From: MPNO01 sp965200535
Lineage (GTDB): Bacteria > Pseudomonadota > Alphaproteobacteria > MPNO01
Length of the DNA: 64,000 bases
Reading direction: 5' to 3'
Assembly (NCBI GenBank): GCA_965200535.1
Contig: CBDAUF010000001.1
Span: 372,001 to 436,000, forward strand
Shown here piece by piece: positions 19,438 to 27,841 of this stretch. Below the pieces are notes generated by a model, which was not told the origin of the DNA, searched no databases, and saw nothing but the letters and a program-made list of their open reading frames with translations. The position numbers were made by a program, and so were the translations under genes. The stretch's first letter is position 1. Each line of letters opens with the position of its first letter.

Positions 19438-22209
19438 TCACACTCTTCGTTCTGTTTTCGGATCCGTTCCACATCCCGCCGGCGCGAGGAAGGATCGGGT
19501 GGCGGCGACGGCCTCGGCTATGCCGACCCGCTCGACCGGGACCCCGGACGGGAAGGCTCCAAGCAACTTCGAGGGCGTACTTCCGTCAAGGAGGACGAAG
19601 ACGCCGCGGTCGTCGTCCTTGCGCACCAGACGCCCGAAGGCCTGCTTGAGACGGAGCCGGGTCAGCATGTGGTCGTACTGCATATCGGGGAACGCCTTGC
19701 GGCGCTTTCGGTGGAGAATGGTGGAACGCGGCCAGGGCACCCGGTCGAACACGATCAGCCGCAGCGAAGAACCCGGTATATCGACGCCGTCCCGCATCGC
19801 GTCGGTGCCGAGCATACAGATATCGGCCTCGGTCCGGAAAATGTCGATCAGGCTGGCGGTGTCGAGGACGTCGACATGCTGGGCGAGCAGCGGGAGGCCG
19901 ACATCCTCCATGTCTGCGGCGATGCGTTCGTACACGCCGCGGAGACGCGAGATCGCTGTGAACAGACCGAGCGCACCACCCGCCGACGCCTGCATCAGCG
20001 CACGGCAGGCTCCTGCGACCTGGCCGGGTTCGTCCTTGTTGACATCGTTGACGATGAACACCCGGGCGAGGCGGGGGTAGTCGAAAGGAGACGGCGCCTC
20101 GAAGCGGACCGCGGGAACGGCCAGATGGCGGGTACCGGTTCGCATCTCCGCAGCGCGCCAGTCGGCCTCGACGTCGCCGGTCCCGTCGCGCAGGGTGGCC
20201 GAGGTGAAGACGACGCCATGGATCCGCGCCGCCACCCGCTCCGCAAAAGGGACCAGCGGATCGAGCCAGTGGCGGTGCATCGCGACATCGACGTCGCGCC
20301 CGGCGTGGCGGCTGACCGAGAACCAGTCGACGACGGTTTCCGGCGCCTCGTCGTCCAGTGCGCAAAGCATCGCCCGCCATGTCTCGAGTTGTCCCTCGAT
20401 ACGATGGCGCAGGCCGCGCGCAGCGGCATCCAGCCGATTGCGGACCGGCGTTTCCAGCTCGTCAACCTCTTCCTCCAGCAGGGTTTCGAGCTCGCTGGCG
20501 AGCGAGCGGGCAGCCGCTGTCAGCGTATCGAGCGCGCCGCCGAAGGCCTTCGCCGCTTCGAGCAGTCCGGCCACGGGGGGCCGGACTTCGGTCTCGATGT
20601 GGTAGGGGATCCTCGAATCCGCTGCACGAGCGTAGACCTGCCGGCGAACGGCGGCGAGGAAGGTTTCGGCAGAACCCTGCGGCGCATCCGAATCCAGGCG
20701 CGCGACCCAGCCGGCGGCGGGAAGACACCGCGCCGACCGGCGGGTCGCCGCCAACGCCTCGGCAAGCACGCCGTCGCGCCGGTCCTCCAGCATGACGGCC
20801 TCCTCGATCCGGCGGGCGAGGCCGGGCGCACGACGGCCGGACCCGGATTCCGCGCCGAGCAGCCAGCGTCTGAGATCGGCGCTCTCGCGGCCGCTCAGCC
20901 GCGCGGCGAAGGCGGCGTCGGCCGCATCGAAAATGTGATGACCTTCATCGAAGACCGCGCGGCCGGGAATCAATCGATCGTCGGGGCCGCCCATGGTCCC
21001 GAGCGTCATCACCAGTGCGTGGTTGGCGACCACAATGTCCGCCCGGCGCGCGCGGCGCGCGGCCCGTTCGATGAAGCATTTGTGATAGTGCTGGCAGGCG
21101 GAATAGATGCACTCGCCCCGCCGGTGCGCGAGGTCCCGCGTGTTGCGCGGCCCCAGGAGATCGACGAGCCAAGCCGGGAAATCGCCGCCCGCCATGTCGC
21201 CGTCCCGGGTTGCAGCGATCCAACGCGCAACGAGGCCGAGGGCAATCTCGCTGTCGGCGCTGCGCCGGGCCAGCGCTTCCTCGAAGTTCAGCAGGCAAAG
21301 ATAGTTGTCCCGGCCTTTCCGGATCACCACGCGGCGGGACTTGACGCCATGATCGGGGTAGAGCCGGTCGAGTTCGCCGTCGATCTGCCGCTGCAGGTTG
21401 CGGGTGAATGTGCTGATCCAGACCGGTTCCTCGTTCCGCTCGGCCCAAAGGCTGGCGGGAGCGATGTAACCGAGTGTCTTGCCGACGCCGGTGCCCGCTT
21501 CGGCAACCACAGAGACGGTTTCCTCTTGGCGTTCGCGCGGTGCGAAAGCCGCTGTCAGCGCAGAAGCGTAATCGGCCTGTTCGGGCCGATCCTCGGCGCT
21601 TCGCCCCAGCAGGTCGGCGAGCCGCCGCCGCGCATCGGCCGGATCAACCGCTTGACTGCCGGGCTGCGTCGCGGGCGGGTATTCGACGATTTCGGGCAGC
21701 CGTTTCCATGCGCGCAGGCCGGCCGCCCCGTTGGAGGCCGCGGCGCCACCGCCGAGCCTGTCGAGAACCTCCTGCCCCCACGGCCAGCCCGCCGCCGCCA
21801 TCGACGCGGCGATGGCGGCGCCGTCCGCATCCCCGGCAGGGTCGAGTTCGGCGAGCAGCGTACGGGCGGCGCGGACAAGCGTGTGCGCCTCGTCCTCGAG
21901 CCCCTGGGGACGCTCAAGTTCCAGCGCATCGGCGAGCCCGCCGAGCGTGGGCAGGCATCGGGCCGCCGGGCGAACGAAGGCGAACAGTTCGAGCAGGTCG
22001 CGGGCGGCGAATGGCCGGGCACCGAGGCGGCGTGCCACCGCCTTCCGGTGGCAGACGAGCGGTATCATCCCTCTGTCAAGCGCTGCGGCGGCGTCAGAAT
22101 GCGCAACCCTCCGACAGGCCCCGCCGGGATGGAGGATCAGTGCCTCCCGCACATTGGCGACCAGAACGGGGTGGCCGGCACGGTCGCCAAGGAGATCGGC
22201 AGACGCCAT
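19438..22209 (-). CDS. DinG/Rad3-like superfamily 2 DNA helicase
   Basis: The 923-residue ATP-dependent helicase of the DinG/XPD type has Walker A in EAGTGVGKTLGYIAPA and the DEGH box in VFDEGHHIFDAAD. Four cysteines for an iron-sulphur cluster appear as NYLCLL, then GECIYSACQHYHKCF. C-terminal helicase motifs are FTSATLRDG, LGTDAMRDGVDIPG and LKQAFGRLVR. The ~260-residue N-terminal region has no motif I can name. It probably unwinds 5'-tailed or R-loop DNA. The ATG at 22209 is preceded by TATAAT only six bases away and no ribosome site, so a leaderless mRNA is possible. It is divergent from the LysRS gene. Confidence 0.9.
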   Translation of the reverse strand: MASADLLGDRAGHPVLVANVREALILHPGGACRRVAHSDAAAALDRGMIPLVCHRKAVARRLGARPFAARDLLELFAFVRPAARCLPTLGGLADALELERPQGLEDEAHTLVRAARTLLAELDPAGDADGAAIAASMAAAGWPWGQEVLDRLGGGAAASNGAAGLRAWKRLPEIVEYPPATQPGSQAVDPADARRRLADLLGRSAEDRPEQADYASALTAAFAPRERQEETVSVVAEAGTGVGKTLGYIAPASLWAERNEEPVWISTFTRNLQRQIDGELDRLYPDHGVKSRRVVIRKGRDNYLCLLNFEEALARRSADSEIALGLVARWIAATRDGDMAGGDFPAWLVDLLGPRNTRDLAHRRGECIYSACQHYHKCFIERAARRARRADIVVANHALVMTLGTMGGPDDRLIPGRAVFDEGHHIFDAADAAFAARLSGRESADLRRWLLGAESGSGRRAPGLARRIEEAVMLEDRRDGVLAEALAATRRSARCLPAAGWVARLDSDAPQGSAETFLAAVRRQVYARAADSRIPYHIETEVRPPVAGLLEAAKAFGGALDTLTAAARSLASELETLLEEEVDELETPVRNRLDAAARGLRHRIEGQLETWRAMLCALDDEAPETVVDWFSVSRHAGRDVDVAMHRHWLDPLVPFAERVAARIHGVVFTSATLRDGTGDVEADWRAAEMRTGTRHLAVPAVRFEAPSPFDYPRLARVFIVNDVNKDEPGQVAGACRALMQASAGGALGLFTAISRLRGVYERIAADMEDVGLPLLAQHVDVLDTASLIDIFRTEADICMLGTDAMRDGVDIPGSSLRLIVFDRVPWPRSTILHRKRRKAFPDMQYDHMLTRLRLKQAFGRLVRKDDDRGVFVLLDGSTPSKLLGAFPSGVPVERVGIAEAVAATRSFLAPAGCGTDPKTERRV

Positions 22210-22215
22210 GGCAGG

Positions 22216-22221
22216 ATTATA
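22216..22221 (-). promoter_or_regulatory. TATAAT box six bases before the helicase ATG
   Basis: A perfect -10 hexamer lies six bases before the helicase start codon, so transcription would begin at or next to the ATG. No convincing -35 hexamer lies 16-18 bp upstream. It may be chance in this AT-poor DNA context or a leaderless promoter. Confidence 0.35.
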
Positions 22222-22263
22222 GCGCACCCGCCGATTGACGCCAGAATGGCCGACCCTTAAGCA

Positions 22264-23856
22264 GTGCCCGCGATGAACAGGGAGATACCGGCAACAGGGC
22301 CCCGGTCGTGGCCGTTCGAGGAAGCGCGCAAGGTGCTGAAACGCACCGGAGGTGCGATTCCGGAGAAGGGGTACGTCCTGTTCGAGACCGGCTACGGCCC
22401 GTCCGGGCTGCCGCATATCGGAACTTTCGGGGAAGTCGTGCGCACCCAGATGGTGCGCCGCGCTCTCGGCGAGTTGTCGGACATACCGAGCCGCCTGTTC
22501 GCCTTCTCCGACGACATGGACGGGCTGCGCAAAGTGCCGGACAACATCCCCAACGCCGACATGGTGCGCGAACATCTGGGCAAACCGCTCACCGCGATTC
22601 CGGATCCGTTCGGCACTCACGAGAGCTTCGGCCATCACAACAACGCCCGTCTTCGCAGCTTCCTCGACGGTTTCGGCTTCGACTACGAGTTCAGGAGCGC
22701 GACCGAATGCTACCGGTCGGGGGCGTTCGATTCGGTGCTGCTTGCCGTTCTCGCCGATTACGATCGCATCACCCGCGTCATCCTGCCGACACTGGGATCC
22801 GAACGGCGCGCAACCTACAGCCCGTTCCTGCCGATCTGCCCCGATTCAGGACGGGTGCTGCAAGTCCCGGTCGTCGCCCGAAATGCGGATGCGGGGACAA
22901 TCGTCTATGCGGCGGAGAACGGCGACACCGTCGAGGTCGAAGTGACCGGGGGCCGCTGCAAGCTGCAGTGGAAGGCAGACTGGGCGATGCGCTGGGCGGC
23001 TCTCGGCGTCGATTACGAAATGTCGGGCAAGGACCTGATCGATTCCGTCAAGCTGTCGGGCCGGATATGCCGACTGCTCGGGGCCCGCCCGCCCGAGGGC
23101 TTCACCTATGAACTCTTTCTCGACGAAGCAGGCGAGAAAATCTCGAAGTCCCGCGGCAACGGTCTGTCGGCCGAGGAATGGCTGACCTACGCCCCGGCGG
23201 AAAGCCTGGCGCTGTTCATGTACGGCTCCCCGCGGAAAGCAAAGCGGCTCTACTTCGATGTCATTCCGCGCCACGTGGACGAGTACATGGCGTGCCTCGA
23301 CAAGTTCGCCGCTCAGGACGAAACCGAGCGGCGCGACAACCCGGCCTGGCATATCCACGCGGGCAATCCGCCGTCCGCGGAGAGGCACATCGGCTTCGGC
23401 CTGCTGCTGAACCTCGCCTCGGTCTGCAACACGGAGGACAAGGCGGTGTTATGGGGGTTCATCACCCGTTACGCCCCGGATGCCACCCCGGAAACCGCGC
23501 CCTTTCTCGACCGCCTAGTAGAACACGCGATCGCCTACTACCGGGACTTCGTCAAGCCTCACAAGACCTACCGTCGGCCGAACGCCGAAGAGAGCGCAGC
23601 CGTTGCGGACCTTGCCGATGCGCTGGAGGCCCTGCCCGCCGGCATCGATGCGGAAACCATACAGAACGAGGTCTACCGGGTCGGCAAGGATCACGCCTTC
23701 GCAAATCTGCGCGACTGGTTCCGCGCGCTCTACGAAGTGTTGCTGGGCCAGAGCCAGGGGCCGCGTTTCGGTTCGTTCGTCGCGCTCTACGGCGTCGCCG
23801 GGACGGTCGCCCTGATGCGCAGCGTCCTCGCCGGAGAAACCGCGGAAATACGGTAG
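22264..23856 (+). CDS. lysK: Lysyl-tRNA synthetase, class I
   Basis: This enzyme charges tRNA-Lys. It is the class I (archaeal/alphaproteobacterial) form, not the class II LysS. The HIGH-type motif is GLPHIGTFGE, the KMSKS-type motif is KISKSRGNG, and both lie in a Rossmann catalytic domain; the C-terminal helical region binds the anticodon. Length (~530 residues) is normal. The start may be GTG 22264 or ATG 22273; neither has a good ribosome site. It is convergent with the aminotransferase gene, with only 3 bp between stops. Confidence 0.95.
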   Translation: MPAMNREIPATGPRSWPFEEARKVLKRTGGAIPEKGYVLFETGYGPSGLPHIGTFGEVVRTQMVRRALGELSDIPSRLFAFSDDMDGLRKVPDNIPNADMVREHLGKPLTAIPDPFGTHESFGHHNNARLRSFLDGFGFDYEFRSATECYRSGAFDSVLLAVLADYDRITRVILPTLGSERRATYSPFLPICPDSGRVLQVPVVARNADAGTIVYAAENGDTVEVEVTGGRCKLQWKADWAMRWAALGVDYEMSGKDLIDSVKLSGRICRLLGARPPEGFTYELFLDEAGEKISKSRGNGLSAEEWLTYAPAESLALFMYGSPRKAKRLYFDVIPRHVDEYMACLDKFAAQDETERRDNPAWHIHAGNPPSAERHIGFGLLLNLASVCNTEDKAVLWGFITRYAPDATPETAPFLDRLVEHAIAYYRDFVKPHKTYRRPNAEESAAVADLADALEALPAGIDAETIQNEVYRVGKDHAFANLRDWFRALYEVLLGQSQGPRFGSFVALYGVAGTVALMRSVLAGETAEIR

Positions 23857-23859
23857 GGG

Positions 23860-24720
23860 TCAGGCGGCGCGCCGGCGCCCCTCGCGTTCGGCAAACTCGA
23901 AATACAACTTTCTGGCAAGACCGGCCATCGGCCCTATCGGGTAGTCGCGCTGCTCGACCCTGGTCACCGGCAGCACCTTCGAGTGGTTGCCCGTGAGAAA
24001 CACCTCGTCGGCAGCGAGCACGTCGGCCACCGAAAGCGTCGCCTCCTCGACCCGGACGCCCGCGCTGCGCAACAGCGCGATAATCCGCGAACGGGTGATG
24101 CCGGCGAGGAAACACCCGTTCTCGGCCGGTGTCTTCACAACGCCGTCCTTTGCCATGAACAGGTTGTTGGTGGCGAATTCGGCCACGTTGCCGCCGGGGT
24201 CGAGAACCAGCGCGGTGTCGTAGCCCTTCTCCCGCGCCGCCCTCATGCAGCGGACCACGTTGGGATAGAGGCACGACGCCTTGGCGCGGGTCGGCGCCAT
24301 GTCCGGGGCCGGACGCCGGAACGGCACCAGACAGGCGGTCATCCCGCGCCATTTCGGCAGCGGCGATTCGAAGAGGGTCAGCAGGAACCGCGCCGCCGCG
24401 TAGTCGGGCATGACGAACCCGTCGGTAAAGTAGAACATCGGCCGAATGTAGAGTTCGGCGTCGGGATCGAAACGGCCGATCCCCTCCCAGCACAGCGCCT
24501 CGATGGCGCCGGCATCGATTTCTGGCGTGATCCCGACCGATTCGGCAGAACGCACCACACGCGCGCAGTGACGGTCGAGGTCGGGCGCAAGGCCGCCGAT
24601 TGCACGCGCGCCGTCGAAGACGCTGGAGGCCATCCACCAGCCGTGGTCCATCGGACCGAGCAGCGGCGGATTGCCCTCGTGCCAGAGGCCGTCATGATAG
24701 GTCAGCGATCTGTTTGCCAT
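23860..24720 (-). CDS. Class IV aminotransferase (branched-chain or D-amino-acid type)
   Basis: The 286-residue fold type IV PLP aminotransferase carries the family segments SSVFDGARAIGG, LYIRPMF, and GNVAEFATNNLF, the last typical of IlvE/Dat-type enzymes. It would transfer amino groups between branched-chain (or D-) amino acids and 2-oxo acids; the substrate cannot be fixed from sequence. The ATG at 24720 is used because MANRSLTYHDGLW matches family starts. The gene is isolated between lysK (convergent) and sufE (same strand, 88-bp gap). Confidence 0.88.
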   Translation of the reverse strand: MANRSLTYHDGLWHEGNPPLLGPMDHGWWMASSVFDGARAIGGLAPDLDRHCARVVRSAESVGITPEIDAGAIEALCWEGIGRFDPDAELYIRPMFYFTDGFVMPDYAAARFLLTLFESPLPKWRGMTACLVPFRRPAPDMAPTRAKASCLYPNVVRCMRAAREKGYDTALVLDPGGNVAEFATNNLFMAKDGVVKTPAENGCFLAGITRSRIIALLRSAGVRVEEATLSVADVLAADEVFLTGNHSKVLPVTRVEQRDYPIGPMAGLARKLYFEFAEREGRRRAA

Positions 24721-24808
24721 GGCCGACACAAGCAATCACATCCGGCCGGACGACCGCAATCCCGATCTTTGCAGCGCGGTCATCCTCCGGGCTCCGGACC
24801 GGGGCCGA

Positions 24809-25240
24809 TCAGGCGCCCAGCCCAGCCGCGGCGAATTCGTGGATTCGCTTGACCATGGCGTGAAGGCCGTTGGCCCGATTACCGCTCAGGTGAGAACCGA
24901 GTTCCAGCGCCTCGAAGAACGCGGGCGGCGTCGCCAGGATCTCCCGCGGCGTGTGGCCGGAATAAATTCTGAGCAGGATCGCGATCAGCCCGCGGACGAT
25001 CAGCGCGTCGCTATCCGCCCTGAAGCGCAGTGTCGGACCGTCCCGGTCGGCATAGAACCACACCCGCGACTGGCAGCCCGGCACCAGCCGCTGCTCGACC
25101 TTTTCCGCGTCGGCGAGCCCGTCGAGCCGTTTTCCGAGATCGACAATATATTCGTAGCGCTGGACCCAGTCGTCGAGGAAGGCGAATTCGTCGACGATAT
25201 TCCGCTTGGCTTCGTCGATACTCTCGATTCGTTCCGTCAT
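24809..25240 (-). CDS. sufE: Sulfur acceptor protein SufE
   Basis: The 143-residue protein accepts persulfide from the cysteine desulfurase SufS for Fe-S cluster assembly. The active cysteine is Cys56 in LVPGCQSRVW, and RADSDALIVRGLIAILL plus SGHTPREI are typical SufE helices. The ATG at 25240 (MTERIES) fits family starts. It is transcribed leftward; its original upstream region has been separated from the HAD gene by insertion of a mobile element whose left end is 115 bp before this start. Confidence 0.95.
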   Translation of the reverse strand: MTERIESIDEAKRNIVDEFAFLDDWVQRYEYIVDLGKRLDGLADAEKVEQRLVPGCQSRVWFYADRDGPTLRFRADSDALIVRGLIAILLRIYSGHTPREILATPPAFFEALELGSHLSGNRANGLHAMVKRIHEFAAAGLGA

Positions 25241-25346
25241 TTCAGGCTTGGCCGCCCGCTCCGCTCGCATCCCGTCCGATATAGATCAGGCTTCGGGCTC
25301 CGGCAATCGCGGGAAAACGACCCACAGAAGCGGCGGGGCGCTTTCC

Positions 25347-25354
25347 TTTTCGTT
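25347..25354. repeat. Target site duplication, left copy (TTTTCGTT)
   Basis: This 8-bp sequence abuts the left terminal repeat and is repeated exactly at 28099-28106 beyond the right end. Eight base pairs is the usual target duplication of the IS1595 family. Confidence 0.9.
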
Positions 25355-25409
25355 GGGGATTATAACCTACTATTGACTCCGGCGTTCGTTCCCGTCTCGT
25401 TCCCCTAGC
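25355..25409 (+). repeat. Left terminal inverted repeat
   Basis: The outer 27 bases match the right end at 26 positions (core GGGATTATAACC then TACTATTGACTCCG); six unmatched bases follow, then GTTCCCG and GTTCCCCTAGC match again with four variable bases between. Read outward (minus strand) it contains TATAAT pointing toward sufE. Confidence 0.9.
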
Positions 25410-25480
25410 GACCCTCCCGGCCGCTCCCCATATGTCCGGCTGTTTGCCATCGACGGTTCGTCAGATGTGACAACTCTCGG

Positions 25481-25509
25481 TTGACATTCGATAAAACTTA
25501 TGATAGAAT
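25481..25509 (+). promoter_or_regulatory. Sigma-70-type promoter of the transposase
   Basis: TTGACA (25481-25486), a 17-bp spacer and TAGAAT (25504-25509) give an almost perfect housekeeping promoter. Transcription would start near 25516, about 28 bases before the transposase ATG, leaving the GGAGG ribosome site in the leader. It is by far the best promoter seen in the window. Confidence 0.8.
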
Positions 25510-25543
25510 TACCTCATCGTTATACAGCGCGGAGGACATCGTC

Positions 25544-26457
25544 ATGGCCCAGGGAGCACCCGGCCGCTCGCACCGAGAGGCCATCAGTATCATCAGGCTC
25601 TACGAACTGTTTCCCGACGAGGACTCGGCCCGCGAGTGGTTCGAGGGCGTGGTCTGGCCGGACGGTCGGCACTGCCCCAGGTGCGGCAGCGTCCGCACCC
25701 ACGAGGCCGGCCACAACAACATGCCGTACAGGTGCTCGGACTGCCGGTCGTACTTTCCGTCAGGACGGGAACGGCGATCGAGAACTCGAACCTGCCCCTG
25801 CGGAAGTGGGTGTTCGCGATCTACCTCGAGCTCTCCGGTCTCAAGGGCGTGTCGTCCATGCGGCTGCACAGGGACATCGAGGTCAGCCAGAAGACCGCCT
25901 GGCACATGCTTCACCGCATCCGCGAGGGCCTGCTGGGGAGCGACGATGACGACCCGTTCACGGACGCGGTCGAGGCCGACGAGACCTACATGGGCGGGTA
26001 CAGGAGAAGGGGTCAGGGCGGCAGGGGCAAGACCATCGTCGCCGGCGTCAGGGAGCGCGGGTCGAAGCGCATCAGGGCGCGGGTGATCCCGGACGTGCAG
26101 AAGCGGACCCTCCACCAGTTCATCCGGGCGAACGTGGACCCCGCGGCGACCCTGTACACCGACGAGCTGCGGTCCTACCGGGGCGTCCCGAACCCGCACG
26201 AGACGGTGAACCACAGCGCCCGCCAGTTCGTGGACGGGAACGCGAGCACCAACGGGATCGAGAGCTTCTGGGCGACGCTCAAGCGGGCCTACCACGGCAC
26301 CTACCACGAGTTCAGCGGGAAGCACCTGGACCGCTACGTCGCCCAGTTCGTGGCCAAGCACAACATGCGGGACGAGGACACCATCGACCAGATGACGACC
26401 GTCGTGAGGGGGATGGTCGGGCGGAGACTGCCCTACCGCGAACTGGTGGCGGAGTAG
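25544..26457 (+). pseudogene. IS1595-family transposase, one-base frameshift
   Basis: The N-terminal part (frame of the ATG at 25544, GGAGG eight bases upstream) has FPDEDSAREWF and the zinc ribbon CPRCGS...YRCSDC. At 25754-25756 the frame must move by -1: RSYF continues as SVRTGT only in the other frame, which then encodes the catalytic domain with LPLRKWVFAIYL, the first Asp in VEADETYMGG, the second in LYTDELRSY, and NGIESFWATLKR (DDN-K motif) up to TAG at 26457. Restoring one T in TTT gives a 304-residue protein of normal length. No classical slippery heptamer is in frame, so a one-base deletion or read error is more likely than programmed frameshifting. Confidence 0.88.
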
Positions 26458-26478
26458 GACCGTTCCCGCCCGCACCGG

Positions 26479-26604
26479 CTAGACGACCAGGAACGCGACC
26501 AGCAGGAGCGCGAACCACGGCATCAGCAGGCGGAGGAACCGCGCGTCGCGCTCCCATCGGTCGAGCGCACGGCCCAAGGCGTCACGCGCGATAAATACCC
26601 GCAT
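26479..26604 (-). other. Possible 41-residue membrane peptide ORF
   Basis: A minus-strand reading frame beginning with an ATG that overlaps the start of the downstream plus-strand gene encodes a charged N-terminus followed by a hydrophobic helix (LMPWFALLLVAFLVV). It fills the gap between the transposase and the 76-residue gene. No ribosome site is visible and no family is recognised, so coding status is doubtful. Confidence 0.2.
26590..26597 (+). promoter_or_regulatory. GATAAATA box five bases before the 76-residue passenger gene
   Basis: GATAAATA stands exactly 5 nt before the ATG, with no room for a normal ribosome site. The same octamer with the same 5-nt spacing precedes the ATG at 27842. 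As a -10 element (GATAAA matches TATAAT at four of six) it would place the transcript start at the ATG. It also resembles the late promoter box of T4-like phages (NATAAATA). Confidence 0.5.
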
Positions 26605-26833
26605 GGAACACGAAAACGACTACCTCACAGAACTACGCGAGCGCGCTCACGACATCCTGGTCCGCTACGGGTACAGGGAGCCCCTGGACGAAACGGTACC
26701 GGCCTGGGCAGATCGCGCGAGCAACAGGAAACTGGAGCAGCGGGCTAAGCGCGCGTCGCGCCAGCTCACGACCCTTCAGAGAAGCAAGGCCGAGTTCGAG
26801 AAGCGAAAGCGAGAGAGACTGAAGTCCGGGTAG
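26603..26833 (+). CDS. Small basic helical protein, passenger gene
   Basis: The 76-residue protein is highly charged and probably helical: an acidic N-terminus (MEHENDYLTELRERAHDI), a middle segment YGYREPLDETVP, then a Lys/Arg-rich coiled-coil-like tail (SKAEFEKRKRERLKSG). I do not recognise a family. It could bind nucleic acid or act as a small regulator; this is inference from charge only. It is transcribed toward the GIY-YIG gene, and the two stops are 6 bp apart. The start is defined by the GATAAATA box five bases upstream. It lies wholly inside the mobile element. Confidence 0.6.
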   Translation: MEHENDYLTELRERAHDILVRYGYREPLDETVPAWADRASNRKLEQRAKRASRQLTTLQRSKAEFEKRKRERLKSG

Positions 26834-26839
26834 CATCCC

Positions 26840-27595
26840 TCACCAGGGACCGACGTACCTTATGGGATTTGCTGCCCCGGGCCTCCAGACGGAGGGCGGT
26901 ACGACCCTGTTGACGTACTGATCGGCGACGGCACCGGACACCTCTTTGCCCACGAACTCTGATCTGGGCTTTCCGGGCGGTTTCTTCTCCCCGTTCAGAT
27001 CCGGTGGGCTTGCCACCCATTCGGTGGCCTTGAACACCCCCACGCAGACCCCGTCGATCACCGCGAGGACGTAGTCCGCTCGTCTCGCCCTGTCACGGCT
27101 CAGTATCCAGCTACGACGGACGGCCTCGTACACGCTGCCGTGCTCGGGATCGTCCACGGTCTCCCACTTTGTCTTGATGAGCAGCAGCCTGTGCTTCGGG
27201 TCGATCTTCATGGGTTTGGAAGCGTACATGGCCTCGATCTCCTCAACCTTCTTTGCTCCATGCTCGACGCCGTGCCCGCTCACCTGGTTCGTCAAGTACG
27301 AGTACGCGTCGATCAGCGCCGCCTCGACCTCAAGGGCGGTCTTTTCGTTCATTCCGTGGCGGTGCACGACGTGTCCTACTTCACCGCCCTCCTCCAGTAT
27401 CCTTCGGATGGTATCCTGCTTGGTGCTCTCGTGGGTCTCACCTCGTTTCAGCTTCAGTTCGCCGTTGGCGTGGGCAAACACGCGGTTGCCCTGTCCCTTG
27501 CCGACGTAAAAGGTTCCCTGCTTATCCTTGGGATCGATGAGCCGGTAGACGTAGTGATCGAGCCTTCTGCTCACTCCCGGTGAGAATCGTTTCAT
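26840..27595 (-). CDS. GIY-YIG (LEM-3-like) nuclease-domain protein, passenger gene
   Basis: The 251-residue protein has an N-terminal GIY-YIG fold: YVY at 15-17, TFYVGKG at 28-34, GNRVFAH with Arg38, HVVHRHG at 75-81, and EVEAALIDAY with Glu89/Glu91 as candidate metal-binding residues, then LTNQVSGHG. This is the LEM-3-like subgroup. The second half (about 130-251) is a separate domain with LLLIKTK, VYEAVRRSW, YVLAVIDGVCVGVF, RSEFVGKEV and NPIRYV; I have seen this pattern attached to such nucleases but know no function. The ATG follows GGGAGAG. As a passenger it might cut invading or target DNA, or act in defence; activity is unproven. Confidence 0.82.
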   Translation of the reverse strand: MKRFSPGVSRRLDHYVYRLIDPKDKQGTFYVGKGQGNRVFAHANGELKLKRGETHESTKQDTIRRILEEGGEVGHVVHRHGMNEKTALEVEAALIDAYSYLTNQVSGHGVEHGAKKVEEIEAMYASKPMKIDPKHRLLLIKTKWETVDDPEHGSVYEAVRRSWILSRDRARRADYVLAVIDGVCVGVFKATEWVASPPDLNGEKKPPGKPRSEFVGKEVSGAVADQYVNRVVPPSVWRPGAANPIRYVGPW

Positions 27596-27646
27596 GTCCG
27601 CTCTCCCGTGCCGTTGTCACACGGCGCCGGCGGGTGCCGGGCCGTT

Positions 27647-27775
27647 GCAATCGACAGCGCGTAGAGCGATGAAGCCCCGCCTATTCGCCGGGCGCCGGTG
27701 ATCGGCCGGCACCCTCGTCCTGTGGCTGTTCTATTCGGCGGGCGACCCGACTCGGCGGGACGCACTGTCGATTGC
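27647..27775. repeat. 11-bp inverted repeat between divergent passenger genes
   Basis: GCAATCGACAG at 27647-27657 is the exact reverse complement of CTGTCGATTGC at 27765-27775. The arms are 107 bp apart in the 246-bp non-coding stretch between the GIY-YIG start and the Cys/His gene start. They could be paired binding sites for a regulator; nothing else is recognisable in the stretch apart from the GATAAATA box. Confidence 0.4.
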
Positions 27776-27828
27776 GGGCGGGAGCGTAGGGAGGGGCCGT
27801 CGGGCCGTCAAGCCGTCGCGCCGACGAC

Positions 27829-27836
27829 GATAAATA
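27829..27836 (+). promoter_or_regulatory. GATAAATA box five bases before the 68-residue passenger gene
   Basis: This is the second copy of the octamer seen at 26590-26597, again exactly 5 nt before an ATG and again without a ribosome site. The surrounding bases differ, so the two copies do not look like a long duplication. Confidence 0.5.
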
Positions 27837-27841
27837 GGCTC

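Noticed and set aside
19435..22260. A 941-codon open frame antisense to the DinG-like helicase
   Set aside because: The helicase on the other strand carries all helicase motifs; this frame shows only the composition of its complement.
25754..25760. Programmed ribosomal frameshifting as the explanation for the split transposase
   Set aside because: The zero-frame sequence TAC TTT CCG does not form a standard slippery heptamer and no clear downstream pseudoknot was seen; a missing T is simpler. Left open for read-level checking.
26479..26604. The 41-residue antisense membrane peptide as a toxin or regulator of the element
   Set aside because: No ribosome site, no homologue known to me, and short hydrophobic frames are common by chance; kept only as a low-confidence feature.
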